Below are positions 22,998-35,400 of a stretch of 64,000 bases of DNA, piece after piece (positions within the stretch are counted from its first letter, which is position 1; each line of letters begins with the position of its first letter). The position numbers and the translations under genes were made by a program. The notes below the pieces were generated by a model, which did no database searches, was not told the origin of the DNA, and was given only the letters and a program-made list of their open reading frames with translations. Origin of the DNA: Sphagnum compactum (taxonomy: Eukaryota > Bryophyta > Sphagnopsida > Sphagnales); NCBI GenBank assembly GCA_965153455.1, contig OZ234504.1, positions 3,162,001-3,226,000 of the forward strand, read 5' to 3'.

Positions 22998-23945
22998 ATG
23001 CAAGTGTCAGGTGCTGCTGCTGCAACAGTTGATCAAGGGAAGAAGAAGAAGGAGAAGAAGAAGAAGCAGAGGACCACTGTAAGGTCTAAGTCTCCTCATC
23101 ATGTAAGTTCTTCTCATGCTACTCCTGCTCCTGCTCCCACGGATATGCAGCTGGCCATGATCAGCTTGCAGCAGGTAGCTCATGGAGTCTCCAGCAGCAA
23201 CAGCAACAGCAGCAGCAGCAACACTATACCTGCCCAGCAGCTTCTGCAGCTGGAGCTCAACAACTCCAGCTCCAGCTTCTTAGGGTGCTCCCTTCAGAAC
23301 CAAAATTTAGGATCCTCGCATCATCATCATCCAGCAAGCAGCCTTGCAGCCTGCTTACTGACAACAGGAGATCCCAACAACAACAACCAAGATGGCCAAC
23401 AACAACACCAAATGTGTCCTGCAACTACTCCTGATGATCATATTATTCAGGAGCAGAGATTTTCCCCTGAGGAGGATCACATGAGGAGTCATCATGATGC
23501 AGGATCATCATGGCAGAGCTCATGTGAATTCACTGCTGCCACTGTCTCAGGAGGCTGTAGCTTCAATGCTCACCAGCTTACAGGATCATCAGCAGCTGTC
23601 AATCAAAGAATTGAGGGAAGAATATTGCTACAGCAGCATGATGATGATCATGAGCCTGCTGGGTTCATGTTGCAGCAAGTTGGAATTCGGGAAGAGCAAT
23701 GGAGTGACAATTCTAACCATCATCATCTGCAGACCATGTGCAATGATCTTCTTGGCCAGCAGCAGCAGGTTATGGATTCATCATGGTGGGGCCAGAAGAG
23801 GGTGAAAACAAGCCAAGGATTCGGGTTCAATATGGTCACATCCTCATGTGCAGCAGTGGAAGCACAACCAGCAGCTGCAAATCCATCTCCCGACCAGCTG
23901 GAGCATGGCTGCGTGATGCAATCAAGGTGGAAAACTAAAACATGA
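22998..23945 (+). CDS. Low-complexity Gln/Ser/His/Asn-rich ORF, 315 aa, function unknown
   Basis: The frame is open from the ATG at 22998 to the TGA ending at 23945. It continues upstream without an ATG to about 22887. The N-terminus has a Lys-rich cluster (KKKKEKKKKQR) that could be a nuclear localisation signal. Most of the rest is biased, with poly-Ser/Asn, HHHH and QQQQ runs. Near the C-terminus is WWGQKRVKTSQGFGF. The composition resembles the activation or linker parts of plant transcription factors, but I recognise no DNA-binding domain. It is more GC-rich than its flanks and lies inside the element bounded by 21545 and 27706, so it may be a captured 3' exon. Whether it is expressed is unknown. 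Confidence 0.35.
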   Translation: MQVSGAAAATVDQGKKKKEKKKKQRTTVRSKSPHHVSSSHATPAPAPTDMQLAMISLQQVAHGVSSSNSNSSSSNTIPAQQLLQLELNNSSSSFLGCSLQNQNLGSSHHHHPASSLAACLLTTGDPNNNNQDGQQQHQMCPATTPDDHIIQEQRFSPEEDHMRSHHDAGSSWQSSCEFTAATVSGGCSFNAHQLTGSSAAVNQRIEGRILLQQHDDDHEPAGFMLQQVGIREEQWSDNSNHHHLQTMCNDLLGQQQQVMDSSWWGQKRVKTSQGFGFNMVTSSCAAVEAQPAAANPSPDQLEHGCVMQSRWKTKT

Positions 23946-25840
23946 ACCAAGTTTAAAGAAACCGGGGACTTCACAGTGCCCGAAGGTCACGGGTATCCAC
24001 TAGTTCCGCATAATATTCATGGGGGTCCCTTCTCGTGGCCCCCCACATGGATAAGCCTTTTATTGTTCGCCACCTCTTTTGTAATACCTATCCACTTCCC
24101 AGTCACTCCTGCTCTCTCCAGTCCCCACCACTGAAAAAGTTTCCACGAACCGGACATGAGGAGAAAAACAACCACCACCAACTAATAAAGAAATTCTGGA
24201 TCGAAAAAATATGGGATCACTCACTCACGGGATTCCCACAAACCATATATGCACTACAAATGGGCCCCAGCATAGGCTCTTATTACTCTTGATTGGTGGG
24301 AAACAAAAAAAAAATGTTCTAGGCTTTTGAGGACTCCAATTGTGGTTCATTAATGCACAAAAATCGCACCACCGCCACATGTTTTTTTTGGGAAGGCACT
24401 ACTAAATGAAGTAATCGGACAGAGTCAATAATAACAATAATTTGTTACTATTACGTCCCATAACTAAATCACAAGAACTTCTAGTCCCAACTCCAAACAT
24501 CCTCCAAACCCAAAAGAATTAATTATTATCTCCCCATACCAAAACCTCAGAAACCACTCCGGAAAATGAAAAAAAAAAGTGAAAAAAATGAGAAATTATA
24601 GTCCTATTAGGGTGGGGGAGTGGGGACCACATCCATCCCCCCTCTTGTCTCCACTCTGCCCACAAGTTTGGGATATGGATGAACCCATAGGTGATGTAAC
24701 CAGTAAGGAGTAACGGAAAATGGGGGGTGCTGAAAATTGGATGAATGTAAGACTGAAAGTTGTCACAACATGCACTTCTAGTGGTTGACAATTACCGGAC
24801 CTATGGATGTAAAAGTAAGCACTGGATGATAAAAGGGGTGAAGAACATAGGATGTAAAAGTAAGCACTGGATGATAAAAGGGGTGAAGAGTTCCTGTTCG
24901 TAATATTACAAATATCCCATAGATCCGGGTCTCTGGGTTTGAATCTAACAATTTTTGGGCTTCATATAGGTAGCCACTAAAGGTGCATTCACACTTGGTG
25001 TTAAGGACTCTAGTATTAAGTCCCCTTACACCAAGCTAGTATTTGCTGTAATCCTCTTCTGGATGTTTGGCAAGACAGCACCTTTGTTACATTACAAATT
25101 GAAAACAAGCACTGGGGCACCGTGATGACTTTTTGTAGAAAAAGAGGAGTTATTATTCTACCAGTGACTTTTTCTAGAAAAGAGGTGATATTATTGCTAC
25201 CAGTGTATTTTCTAGGAATATTTTAACGCAGCCAAAGTGGGCACCATCCATAGGAAGATGTAGCAAAGCCAACAATCATTCTTAAAAATATTCAACCAAA
25301 TCTGGCTACAAAACAAGATATGAACTACAGTTTACACTTTTTTCCTTTTTCACATTTTGAGGATTGAAAGCCTCCAAAAGCATTTCATTTTTGAATCTTG
25401 AATTTTGTATTCGTCTTTTTGGACAAAATTTCACCTATTAAAATAATGTCAATTCCTACTCCTTAAGAGTGAGAAGTAAATTATACCTACTTATAGATTG
25501 AAGCCCCCTCTCACTCATAAACAGTAAGTGTTAAGAACTCACCCCTCCTACACCTTGCAATCTACGTCTGTCTGTCTAGCTTCAGGATAATCTTCACCTC
25601 ATGCTTCACAGGTGAGGGATACTCCCAAAATGCAAGGCCTGACTTGGTTGGCTACGGTCTCATCTTAGACCCCTTAGAATGCCCCTGCCCTTACAAACCA
25701 TATTTCCAACACAATAAAGTTATCTATAAAGTCGGGCGATTAGGGGCGAGAGCAGCCAGTTTCGAGATAATAGGGCATCAAAGGCACAACTGGGAATGAA
25801 AGTTTACAAAACGAAATAACTGGGACCCAAACTAGTATAT
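23946..25840. other. Noncoding stretch inside the composite element
   Basis: A 46-bp tandem duplication lies at 24804-24889 (GGATGTAAAAGTAAGCACTG units). A block near 25225-25300 belongs to the dispersed GATGTAGCCA-type repeat family. No coding region is recognised. Confidence 0.5.
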
Positions 25841-25851
25841 TACTACTAGTG

Positions 25852-26172
25852 CGAAGTGCTTTCATCTCATCCCTAGCTGTTGCTATGCTGCTTTATGTCC
25901 GACCTGTGCTGCTTGCTTCTCCTGATGCAGCAGGATGTTTGAAGAGACTGCTGAACTATCCTCAAATCTCAGACATAAGGAACCTTATTGAGACTGCAAA
26001 GTTTCTTCAACCATTAGTTCAAGCAGCTGCCAAAACTCCAGCTCCTTCAGTTCCTAGAACGGTGCGCACTCCAGAGAAGAAGCGCACCTTGAAACACTCC
26101 ATAAGTGGTAGCATCTCACCACCAAGTGGTCAAAGTGGTATGCTTGCATTTCAAGAACAATCAATCCCTTGA
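25852..26172 (+). pseudogene. Fragment of a TBC-domain Rab-GAP (TBC1D5-like), C-terminal end
   Basis: The reading frame gives SAFISSLAVAMLLYVRPVLL, then ASPDAAGCLKRLLNYP and IRNLIETAKFLQ. This matches the last helices of plant TBC domains of the TBC1D5-like group. It then has a basic Ser/Pro-rich tail and a stop. An AG acceptor-like site precedes the homology, suggesting a genomic exon copy rather than a processed one. The catalytic arginine and glutamine finger regions, which lie further N-terminal, are absent, so the fragment cannot be an active GAP. Confidence 0.6.
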
Positions 26173-26585
26173 GCGTCCATCACTTCACCTGATATAAACT
26201 TCTGTAAGATGGAGTGGGTCCATTTTTCCTCCCAATATCCATCTGGTAGGGACATTTCGTGTGAAGTGGGAAGAAGGCATTAGTCGTGATGTCAGAGCAG
26301 CTCCACCCATGTCAAGTATGTGGCCGTGCAACACCAGTGTTTCTCACATCCAAGATTAGTTCTTCACTTTTTTCCCAAATTCACCCATATTTCTTCTTTC
26401 TTCACCCATCTGTGGCAGCTCTCTACTTAGAAATTGTGCACAATCAAAGAGTAGTTTCAAGGGAACTTGTGAGAGATTCATCTCAGAGAAAATAGTACCC
26501 AGTGGAGGAGGAGTCAGTAGCTTCATTGATGCAAGTAAACAGAGGGTTCATCTGCTAGCAATTTGCAGATAATCTTCTGCAGAAA

Positions 26586-26644
<59 letters not shown>

Positions 26645-26680
26645 AGTTGTGAGGGAGAGAGAGAGAGAGATGATCCGAAC
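26586..26680. repeat. GA microsatellite with flank duplicated at 27018-27080
   Basis: A long GA run is followed by AAAAGAGTTGTGAGGGAGAG, more GA, and then TGATCCGAA. The same order, with a shorter GA run and TGATCAGAA, recurs at 27018-27080. Both copies abut the 3' side of a minus-strand captured exon, where intron sequence would lie. Confidence 0.85.
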
Positions 26681-26905
26681 TGCACCATCGTGTGAACCAC
26701 CTTCCGGCTCAGAAGTCTGCACGGAACCACCACCACCACTGCCGCCAACGGATTCGGATGCTACTGCATTCCCGGACTCCAAATCTTCCCGAAAATCTGC
26801 AGACCTTCTAACCACGTCTTGTGCAAGTTCACCTTCTGAGCCACTCTTTCTTCGCATGCAATCAGAATTTCGCCAATCTGATGGCAAGAACGGAAAACAG
26901 CCCAT
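26673..26905 (-). pseudogene. Possible first exon of a myristoylated receptor-like cytoplasmic kinase
   Basis: Minus-strand translation from the ATG at 26905 begins MGCFPFLPSDWRNSDCMRRK, followed by a Ser/Gly-rich hydrophilic stretch, and ends in the GA repeat. MGC at the extreme N-terminus is a classic N-myristoylation/palmitoylation signal, and this layout is typical of RLCK-VII first exons. No kinase motif (GxGxxG, HRD, DFG) is present nearby. The family call rests on the N-terminus alone and is tentative. Confidence 0.35.
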
Positions 26906-27083
26906 GCTTAACCGCTCCTTGGCATGAGCTGAAAAACTCCAAAGATTCCAGACACAAAAAAACAAATAAAATGCTCCACTTAACTTAAGAGCCTGGAATA
27001 CAGACCCCTTCTTCAAAAGGGAGAGAGAGAGAGAGAGAGAAAAGAGTTGTGAGGGAGAGAGAGAGAGAGGTGATCAGAAGTAC

Positions 27084-27289
27084 CTGTAGTTGTGGTTGAG
27101 TTCTGGTGGGCCCTGAACCGCACTATGGCAGACATAACAGGGAGGGTCTTGAGGATTGATGAGGCACAGAGGACTGGGTACACCAGTAGAGGAACCAGAA
27201 CCCAGCACTATGAGCTCTGATCCTCTTCTCTCTTCTGCCTCCTCATCTGCTTCTGCAGATCCGAATACTGCTGCTGCTCCATTCTCCAT
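27084..27289 (-). pseudogene. First-exon fragment of a metallo-beta-lactamase-fold hydrolase
   Basis: From an ATG at 27289 the minus strand reads an acidic leader, then SELIVLGSGSSTGVPSPLCL and DPPCYVCHSAVQGPPELN. It ends NHNYR at a GTACTT donor (27083). This matches the start of the plant and fungal hydrolases related to S. pombe C777.06c (GTGxSxGVP and the CxxC pair). The HxHxDH zinc motif would be in later exons, which are absent. It is an isolated captured exon with its probable 5' leader. Confidence 0.65.
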
Positions 27290-27596
27290 ACCTCCTAGAC
27301 TTCCTTACAATAAACAATGGTGGGAGGAAATGGATGTATTTTTTTTCCCTCTTTTTTCTGAAGAGATCACAACCAAACCTGAAGAAGAATCCCACCAAAC
27401 ATGTGACTTCTTCCTCCTCCCTTGCTCCCTCTCTCTCTCTCCCAACACCACCACAACACCTGCTCTCACACATCCGACCGCCAGCCTGCCTGCCAGCAAA
27501 CCCCAAAACCCAGCTAGATGGCCTCCTCCCCTCCCCCCGCCTCCCGTCTTCTCTGATTCTCTATAACCGCCTCATCATCTTCTTGACAGATGTGAT

Positions 27597-27661
27597 GGAT
27601 GGATGGAGGGACGGATGGATGACGGGATGGACGACGGGACGGATGGATGGAAAGGAGGACC
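27597..27661. repeat. GGATG/GGACG minisatellite in the right terminal repeat of the composite element
   Basis: Runs of GGATGGATGGA and GACGGGATGGACGACGGGAC occur here. The reverse-complement motif (CATCC, GTCC) occurs at 18685-18735, 20580-20735 and 21581-21603, tying this end to the other repeats upstream. Confidence 0.8.
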
Positions 27662-27706
27662 GCCGTCGACCGGACAGACAGACACCAAGGATATTATATA
27701 AGTAGA

Positions 27707-29406
27707 TATAAGAAACCCTCACAAAGAGTTTGCTCTTCAGGAAACACTCAAAGCTCTCAACCTACTGAAATCCAAAAATAGAAAGAAACACTTTCACATC
27801 TGTGCATAAAGATCAATCATCTCAGAAACAACAACCAGCCACAAATGCTTCATCACACCAACTGCAATGTCCATCACAAATTGCTTTATGAGGCCATCTT
27901 CAAGCACCCAAACAACTTTCACAATTGCTTTTGGAGGCCAATCCCTGGGTACTGATTCCCAGCCCCGTAACTCACAAGAAGCCTCAAAGGTTGTTCTTCT
28001 ATTTCCTTAGCACAGAGCTGAACAGGTGTACTTCCCATGCTTGTGAGCAGAATGCCCAGTATTCAGCATGTATTTATACATGCAAGATATCAAAACTGGA
28101 ATAGTATTAGATCAGTGACCTGTATTCTAGTATTGGTCTGCATGGCCTCATGTATCAAGATTTGAATGCCCTGGAGAAACAGCCAAAATCTACAGCTACT
28201 CAATAAGCTGTACACCCAAAAGGGGCAGCATTCACTCAATCACACTTGCAGTGAGAATATCCTGAAATATCAGGGAGAACTGGAAAATGAACTGTCTCAA
28301 GGGTAAACCTGTACGTGCAAGACATCAAAACTGGAATAGTATTAGATCAGTGACCTGTATACTGGTATTTATCCCCGTGGCCACGTGTTGCAAGATTTGA
28401 ATGCCTGGGAGAGAGTCGAAATCTACAGCTACTCCATAAGCTGTACACCCAAAAGCATCAACATTCACTCAATCACTCTTGCAGTGAGAATACCCTGGAA
28501 AGTCAAGGAGAGCTGAAAGATGTTGGACTGCCTCAAGGGAAAAACTTGGAGGAAATGAATCAAATCTGAGTAGGTGGGGTGGAGCCAATTTGTGAACCTT
28601 CAAAAATCACTGCTAAGTCTCCCATCTTAAGTGCTACCAATGTTTATCAACAATGCCCAGCAGTAAGGATCCCAACCATGTCCATGTTATCCACAAAGTA
28701 GGTAGTGCATCCCCTCTTGTTCTTCTCCATGAAGACACACTTGCCCAATCACTTCCTTGTGCCCAGCATATTCCATGACACCCTTAAAGTATGGGACTAT
28801 TTTGGGGCACTTCTATCACCATGAATAAAAACCCTTTGGTGAAATTTACATAAGTTTTAAGTCTAGCTCTACAGCCGGGGAAAAATGGTTCTCATTGTCT
28901 AGCAGAGGCCACATATGCTAGTTGTGTACCTGAATTTCCTGGAGTTCCAACAAAACAGCAAACCCAGTAGCTCAGCATCAATCATGACATACCACCAAAT
29001 TCCATGGATGCTGATACTCTTCTCATTCTTGGGAAGCTATTACTCCGTCCATTTGCTAATTGGTGAAACGCTGTTGGGCAGCCCAATCCATTGACACCAA
29101 ATTATGACTTTCAATTGACCATTAATTATCCAGCAACACAACCCAATGCTTCACTTGCAACGTTTCAGCTACATCTGATAAATACAAACACCATCTCTGG
29201 AAACATTTTAGCAACAGAGCATGTGCCTCGATAAATCACATGTTGAGGAATTGTGTTTTCAAAAAAGTTTTCACAGTTCTGATCTGTTGCTAAGGACAGC
29301 TCGCAGTATCAATGTCCCAGATTTATGCTCAAAACTGTGGACCCCCCTGATGTGATCCCGTCTGTGGGAGAAATGGACCATTTGACCAATTGTGCAAGCA
29401 TGGTTG
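27707..29406. other. Spacer downstream of CABIN1 with a ~235-bp tandem duplication
   Basis: About 28083-28316 and 28318-28545 are two diverged copies sharing CATCAAAACTGGAATAGTAT, TTAGATCAGTGACCTGTAT, AATCTACAGCTACTC and CACTTGCAGTGAGAAT-type blocks in the same order. No gene is recognised. The stretch next to 29406 is presumably the CABIN1 3' untranslated region. Confidence 0.6.
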
Positions 29407-32400
29407 TCACTGTCTTTGAAGAAAATCTCCACTGACATTCTGTAAAGCAGGTGGGGTATTTGCAGCAACACTTGATCCAGTTTCCCCAACAGTTGCAGAA
29501 GGTGATGAAGCTCTGCCAAATCCTTCTTGAGCTGCTTGCATTGAGGTGTTCAAGGGCACACTTGAGCTAGAACCTGGGGGCTCCCTTTCCCCAGACAACC
29601 AACTTCCCTCTGCAGGTGGCTGCTTGCTTGAGGATGGCATTCTGTCGACATTCACCATGGTCCTCTCTGAGACCCACAAATCCACCCAAGTTAGGACTAA
29701 AAGTAAGGCAGATGCTCAGAAGACTGCAGTGAGCAAGCACTTTGTTATGCACCTGTGCATCTGCAAGATTTTGAACCTGCCAAAATGCATCTACCAGTCT
29801 TCTGATCCAACTCCAATCCTGGGAGTTATTATAGAGATATCCATGAAACAAAAACTCGGGATGTGCAAGTTACAGGTCAATATATCAGAATACAAAAGAG
29901 ACTAAAAGAATGTGGAAGATGAAACAAACAATGCCCGGTAGTTAAATTGAAGAAACAGTAGGGTTGAAGATAGACCTTGTGTTCCAGAGGGAACTGAGGC
30001 TGGTGGCAGAGGAGGTGTGGCACCAGTCAATCCTTTCTTCACCCGTGGCTGTGTGCATTACAATAACAACATCAATAAACCAAAACCAGACCACAAGAAC
30101 TTGTTCTCTTGCTAGATTGCAGCATGTATCATGAGGAATAATCCTATTGAGGATTCAAATTGGGCACAAAAAGGAAAAAAGCAGAAAAAGAAAGATGCCA
30201 ATGTACAAGAATGGACAATCCTTCCACCTTGGTCTGCTCCTCACAGTATTTGACAGCTTCTGCCACACTGCCTGTGCGCCCATGAGCTAAAGCATAAGCC
30301 CACAAGAGTAGTTTCCGAGGTGTGCTAATATCCACTATTTCACTTCCAACTGGTGGTGTTCCTGGCAAGGGCGAACTACCAACACCTCCTCCAGTTGCTC
30401 CTCCCTGAACAGAACTTTTTCCCGGCTGAGTTATGAACAGATTTATGCCACCAGGGAATGGCCCTGAAAAGCTATCACGGTAAAAGACGTATGAAGAGCG
30501 CAGCAATGCTGTTGCCTTCTCCAGATTGTCTATAGTTGCCTGCTTCACAGGAACATTCTTTATGTGTGCAAGGACAGAGGAGTGATATAGCTCTGATGAG
30601 CTGCTATTTGGTCCAATCCTGCTGGCTATCATTGCTGGTTCAACCCTCTTGGGATTGCCCTCTTTGGGAGTGGAAAGAGGTTGTGCATCATAATAATTTG
30701 TTGCTGTGAACTCTTCCTGTAAATCTACAATGAAATGGGCTTCCTGGTCCCAACTTTTTCCTTCTGGATCATTAGCTGAAACCTGAGCTGTTGGTGGCAT
30801 GGATTCAGAGGGAAGGACAGTGATGGAACAAAGAGCCATACAGAGAGCCCGACACCATGCCAATGAGGCATGCCTACAAACTTGTGCTGATTGGGCACTG
30901 ATGAGCTTTGGGTTCTTGAAGCGCTTCCTTATGCGCTCATTGACTGCCTCCAATGCATCTACACGGTTCTCACCCTCCAGCAAGTGGAAGTAGCAATGAA
31001 TATAGCTGCACTAGTAAAACATCTCCTGTTAGAACATCTAACACATCAATGAAGAATTCCTCTCATTAAGTACAAGCTCTGGACCATTTTCAGACTTGCT
31101 GCAAGTATTCTTATACTCTGAGCATTCCTAACCCTGTGCCTTTTGAACTCTGCTATAACAAACTACAAAGAACCATAACAAACCAGTTTGACCCCACACT
31201 CTAAACTGCATACATTCATATGAACAATAAATACAACCTCCTTGCAAGTGTACCTGTAAATGGCACTCTCAGCAACTTCTGGGGCATTCAGAATTCCTGC
31301 CTCTGTCAGGCTTAAGCCTGCAGAATCTGACCATGAGACTCCATAGTCCATATACAAATTGAACATCTTTTCGAGCAATGAGTGGAAGCGAGCCTGGGAC
31401 CGTGATCCTTCAGACTCAGCCTGGCAAAGTGCGCGAGCAAGAGTCTGTATGTACTTTCCTAATGCAACTCGAGAAATGTCCTCCAAGCACAGAGAAAACT
31501 GCATGTCACAACCCCCCCACCCTCCATCCATAAGAGACATCACTTAAATGAGAGACCTACACTTGCCATCAAGCCTTAAGATAGAGGTACTGCTGTGGTG
31601 CACTCCTCCAAACAGAGAGTAAACAAGAGCAACAAACATAACCCATACTGACTTACTTTTCTGTCTGTTTTCAAGGACGTATAAGCACGTTCGAGGGTGA
31701 ACAGATCTCCAGCTTCCTCACACAAAGCCAGATAAAATAGTAAGTACTTCCGTACACATGTGATGAACTTTCGAGAGCTCTCTGGCATCCCCAGTTCAAG
31801 GACACGTTGATGTGCTGGTCTACGCCTGAAAGAATTGCACACACCAAGTTAAAGACAGCTGTTTCCAGTAGTCCCATCCTCATGCAGAGCCCATAGTTTT
31901 TGTGCCAAGAAAATATCTTCATTAGTATTGAGAACTTCTCCGTACTCCCAATTAACTGAACCCAATAGAATTGACAGATCAAAGGTAATAGACATTTCAG
32001 ATCTAATAACATTAGTAGCAAATGGGAAAAAGAGTAGACCCAAAATGCCTGAGAAAACCCAGAGACTTTCCCATTTGAATTCCTGTAATTCCCTGCATCA
32101 AGCTTGAGCTTCTACAAAAGCATCTGTCAAAGCACTTGCATATCAGCAAACAGAATTTGGGCAACCATTTCACCTGGATTTCCTCAAATGACTCTCATCT
32201 ATCTCCCACATGTTGATTGTGAACAGTGATCTTTGAGTTTTGAAGCAAAATGCAAGTTCCTCTTTGGACTTGTCTGAGTCATGGTCATCGCCTCGGCGAT
32301 GTAGGCCAACAGCCATTCGGTAGCGGGCCTTATGAAAATGCTTGAGCTCTCCATCAAAACATGACTGCAAAGCTGCTATACAGTCATCAAACAGTAGCCT

Positions 32401-35400
32401 CCAAGCTTGCTTCAGCTGTTGATTGTCATCATCGACACCCACCTCTAACGTCTTGTTCTTGGCTCCCTGTGTGGAATGATACTGTTGTTCATTCTGATTT
32501 CAAACAAACAAACCATGCAAGGCATTTGAGGCTTCCTTGCATTGAGGAGTCCTCTAGACTTAAAAGAGTTGATGAAGAAGAGCAAACCAGCACTTTTATG
32601 ATAATGAAGCATAGAAAAAGGCATCAAGGGAGACCTTCTCTGTTGCACTTGCTGTCTGGGGAACAGAGCTCTGTTGGTAGGTACTGTCACCAGCTGTAGT
32701 TGCTGAGTCCACACCCTGGGGTTTTGATTTCCCTGGCCCACTAAAGATGTGCACTTTCTCCATTGTATGAGGAAGGAAGCAATGCTCTGCTACGACCTGC
32801 ACAGGATACTAGAATGTTCACCTCTACATTGCCATCAACACATTATGTGATGCTAATAACTGTCTCATATCGCTTGCGAATCTTGCACTAAACCACCTGA
32901 TAGCTCTCACAGACATGAAGAAAGGAAGCAATTCAACACATGAAGAAAACACTCACTTGAAGAACAGCTCGGTCATGATGGCTAGTTCGACAGAGGAGCT
33001 TCAGACGTGAGGCATGAAGACGGTACAGTGGATCCACACCAGCAGGGTTCATTTCAACTGCTTTTCTGTAGTATGAAAGAGCTTCAGCACTCAGATGTCC
33101 CAACTTTTCACTGAGCTTCCCAAGATAGAAGACATGGGTCCAGTGAGGCCTGTATCCAGAGACAAATATGTAAACCTTTTGTGTATTAAAGTCCTCTAAT
33201 AAGACATGCAGATTTCAAACCAGATGGATATTTTTGGCTGGGTAAGTGTATATCTGCACATATAGAATGTGTGAAATTTGCAAAAATGTTAAACCAGACC
33301 AGAAGCTGGAACTTAGAAGTGTTTATACCTTAAAGAAAAAGCCACCTCAAAGTGAAAAAATGCTTTCTGACAGAGTCCCAACCATGTGGAATCTCGTATT
33401 GGCACATGACGCCTCTGGTCAAAGGATGGAACCACGTTCTGGATCGAGTCGTAGTACACCAGGGCTAGCAGCTCATTCACTTCACTCTGCAAACACATCC
33501 TTGTGCATCACACTTGACAGCCTACTACTAGCTCTAAACACAAATCTCTCTCTCCTCACCCTGAGACTTTCAGTCAGAATCACACACATGCCTTCACTCA
33601 AAAAGACACTCGATTCAGAGCAAGTGAAACAAACCTTTTGTTCAGGAGTGGAAGCAAGTGCCAGAGCCATTAACAGACAACGTCTGCTTTGCCGTCGACT
33701 GAGTTCCACACGGGAAGGCAATAGGCCACTTTTCCGCCAGTCCATTGCACTGAGGTTCTTGCTACCATCATTTAAGAGGAGATCTACCTCCTGCGAGAAA
33801 CCCACGATGCCATACCATCCATTATTTCACCCTATGTGTGTAACTGTAACCACATGGAGATAGATGATGAAACCCGTATCAGTCTCCATCAATGCACATC
33901 AGCCTGCACTGCAACTAAGAACCAATCTCACAAAGCTACCTCCTGCTGCTTTAATACAGGACATGGTAATGTGGCAGCCAAGGGCAGGATCCTGTGAGCG
34001 CAGAACAGAGAGGAATTTTCTCTGTGGGAAGCCACAAGAAAGAGGAAAACTGGGGCTGTGCAATCTCATGGTCACAGAAAGTGGCTTGGAGTTCACTTTA
34101 CCTCATCATAAAGCTTGGCAAGCTTTTGCCAACTCTCGAACCGTGTTGGATTGTAGCACAGGTCATATTTGAAGAGATTCGCATTCTGCTCAACAAAGTC
34201 CTCTCCCTCTTTGGTGAGCACAAATCCCGGCCATTTGTCACTTGCACTCATGTCCTCCACTTGCGCAAGAAGATAGTACAAATTCTCATACACTTTGAAG
34301 TATGGATGGGTTTCTGGTAGTGCACTAGCTGCTGCTGGCCCTGTTTCGTCAGCTGAGATAATTGAAGATGCTGTGACAAAAGAAGCCTGAGAACTTGTTG
34401 AACCACCAGAGATATCACCCACTTCTGACTCAGTGCCCCAGTTCGCAGTGACACCTTTCATCTGCAATTTTGTTTTGTTATAGCTTGACGTTTCTTCGTG
34501 TTGTGAAAGCCTCCCTGATTGAAGAGCAAATCTAATCACCTCTTCTGCACTTGTGCCTGCTGCTATCATCACCTGGAGTTTATCTTCATCAAAATCGGGG
34601 TCTTCCAGAAAAGGCTCCACTGAGTTATCTGCTAGGAAATCTCCTGGGGGACATAAGAACTGCTTGTAGACAGCTCGCAACACTTTCTTCAGCTTTACCA
34701 AGCCAGCTCTCTGGAGATAGGTTGAACAGAAATGATCACATTATTTCCCGATCAGTACCAACTCCAAACCAACAGCTGAGAGCAATGCAAATCATTGAAA
34801 ACAGGTAATAATTTCTCTAGGAATCTGATCTGCCATATATATTTTTACAGATGATCAAACACTGACACTCACAGAAAAAGAATGTCTGCTTAACAGATGG
34901 CCATGCATGAACATGATGGGTATATGAGGAAGCAAGACAAGACAATGAGAAGGAGCTATATGAAATGAATGAAAAACTCATCAGGAGGCTTGTAAGATAT
35001 AGTCATTGAGAGGGTGCAAGAGGGTACCGAACAAGCCTTCGCATATGGCAATATGTACTGCAACACACCAGCACACTGCTCTTTTGTCTTATAGTCCCCT
35101 CGGTTTGTGTTTTGGTGCTCAGTGAGGCCTTCATTGCTGGCAGACTCACCACGGAGATTCAATCCATACAGGCAGAAGAAGCTTTGATCCAAGGCATAAT
35201 CTAAACCAAGCTCAAGTCTTCTGTCCATATCAGCCCCATCTGTTGTCTCCTGTCTTTGGCCAACAGAATGCTCTCCCATATTCTGAGATATATTCTCATT
35301 CTCCTCGGCCTCCCCATTATCTGTAGGTGGGGCAGGGGGGCTCTCTGGAAGTATGGTATCATCATCACCTTTGATCACAGTTTCATTTGTTTCAGTCCGG

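Larger units (their letters stand above)
21545..27706. mobile_element. Pack-MULE-like composite element with captured host-gene fragments
   Basis: A 22-bp terminal sequence beginning TCTACTTATATAATATCC at 21545-21566 recurs as a perfect inverted copy at 27685-27706. Inside it, GGTCGTCCTTTCCATCC (21569-21585) matches the reverse complement of 27645-27661 with one mismatch, and both ends carry CATCC/GTCC-rich runs, giving long, imperfect terminal inverted repeats. The 6.2-kb interior has no transposase but holds pieces of at least three, probably more, unrelated genes on both strands: ACR-type, TBC-type, metallo-beta-lactamase-type and possibly receptor-kinase-type. This is the known hallmark of Pack-MULEs. 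No 8-11 bp target-site duplication is visible directly outside the ends, so the class assignment is inference. Confidence 0.6.

Noticed and set aside
29546-29905. Plus-strand ORF opposite the CABIN1 3' end
   Set aside because: Antisense shadow of the last CABIN1 exons.
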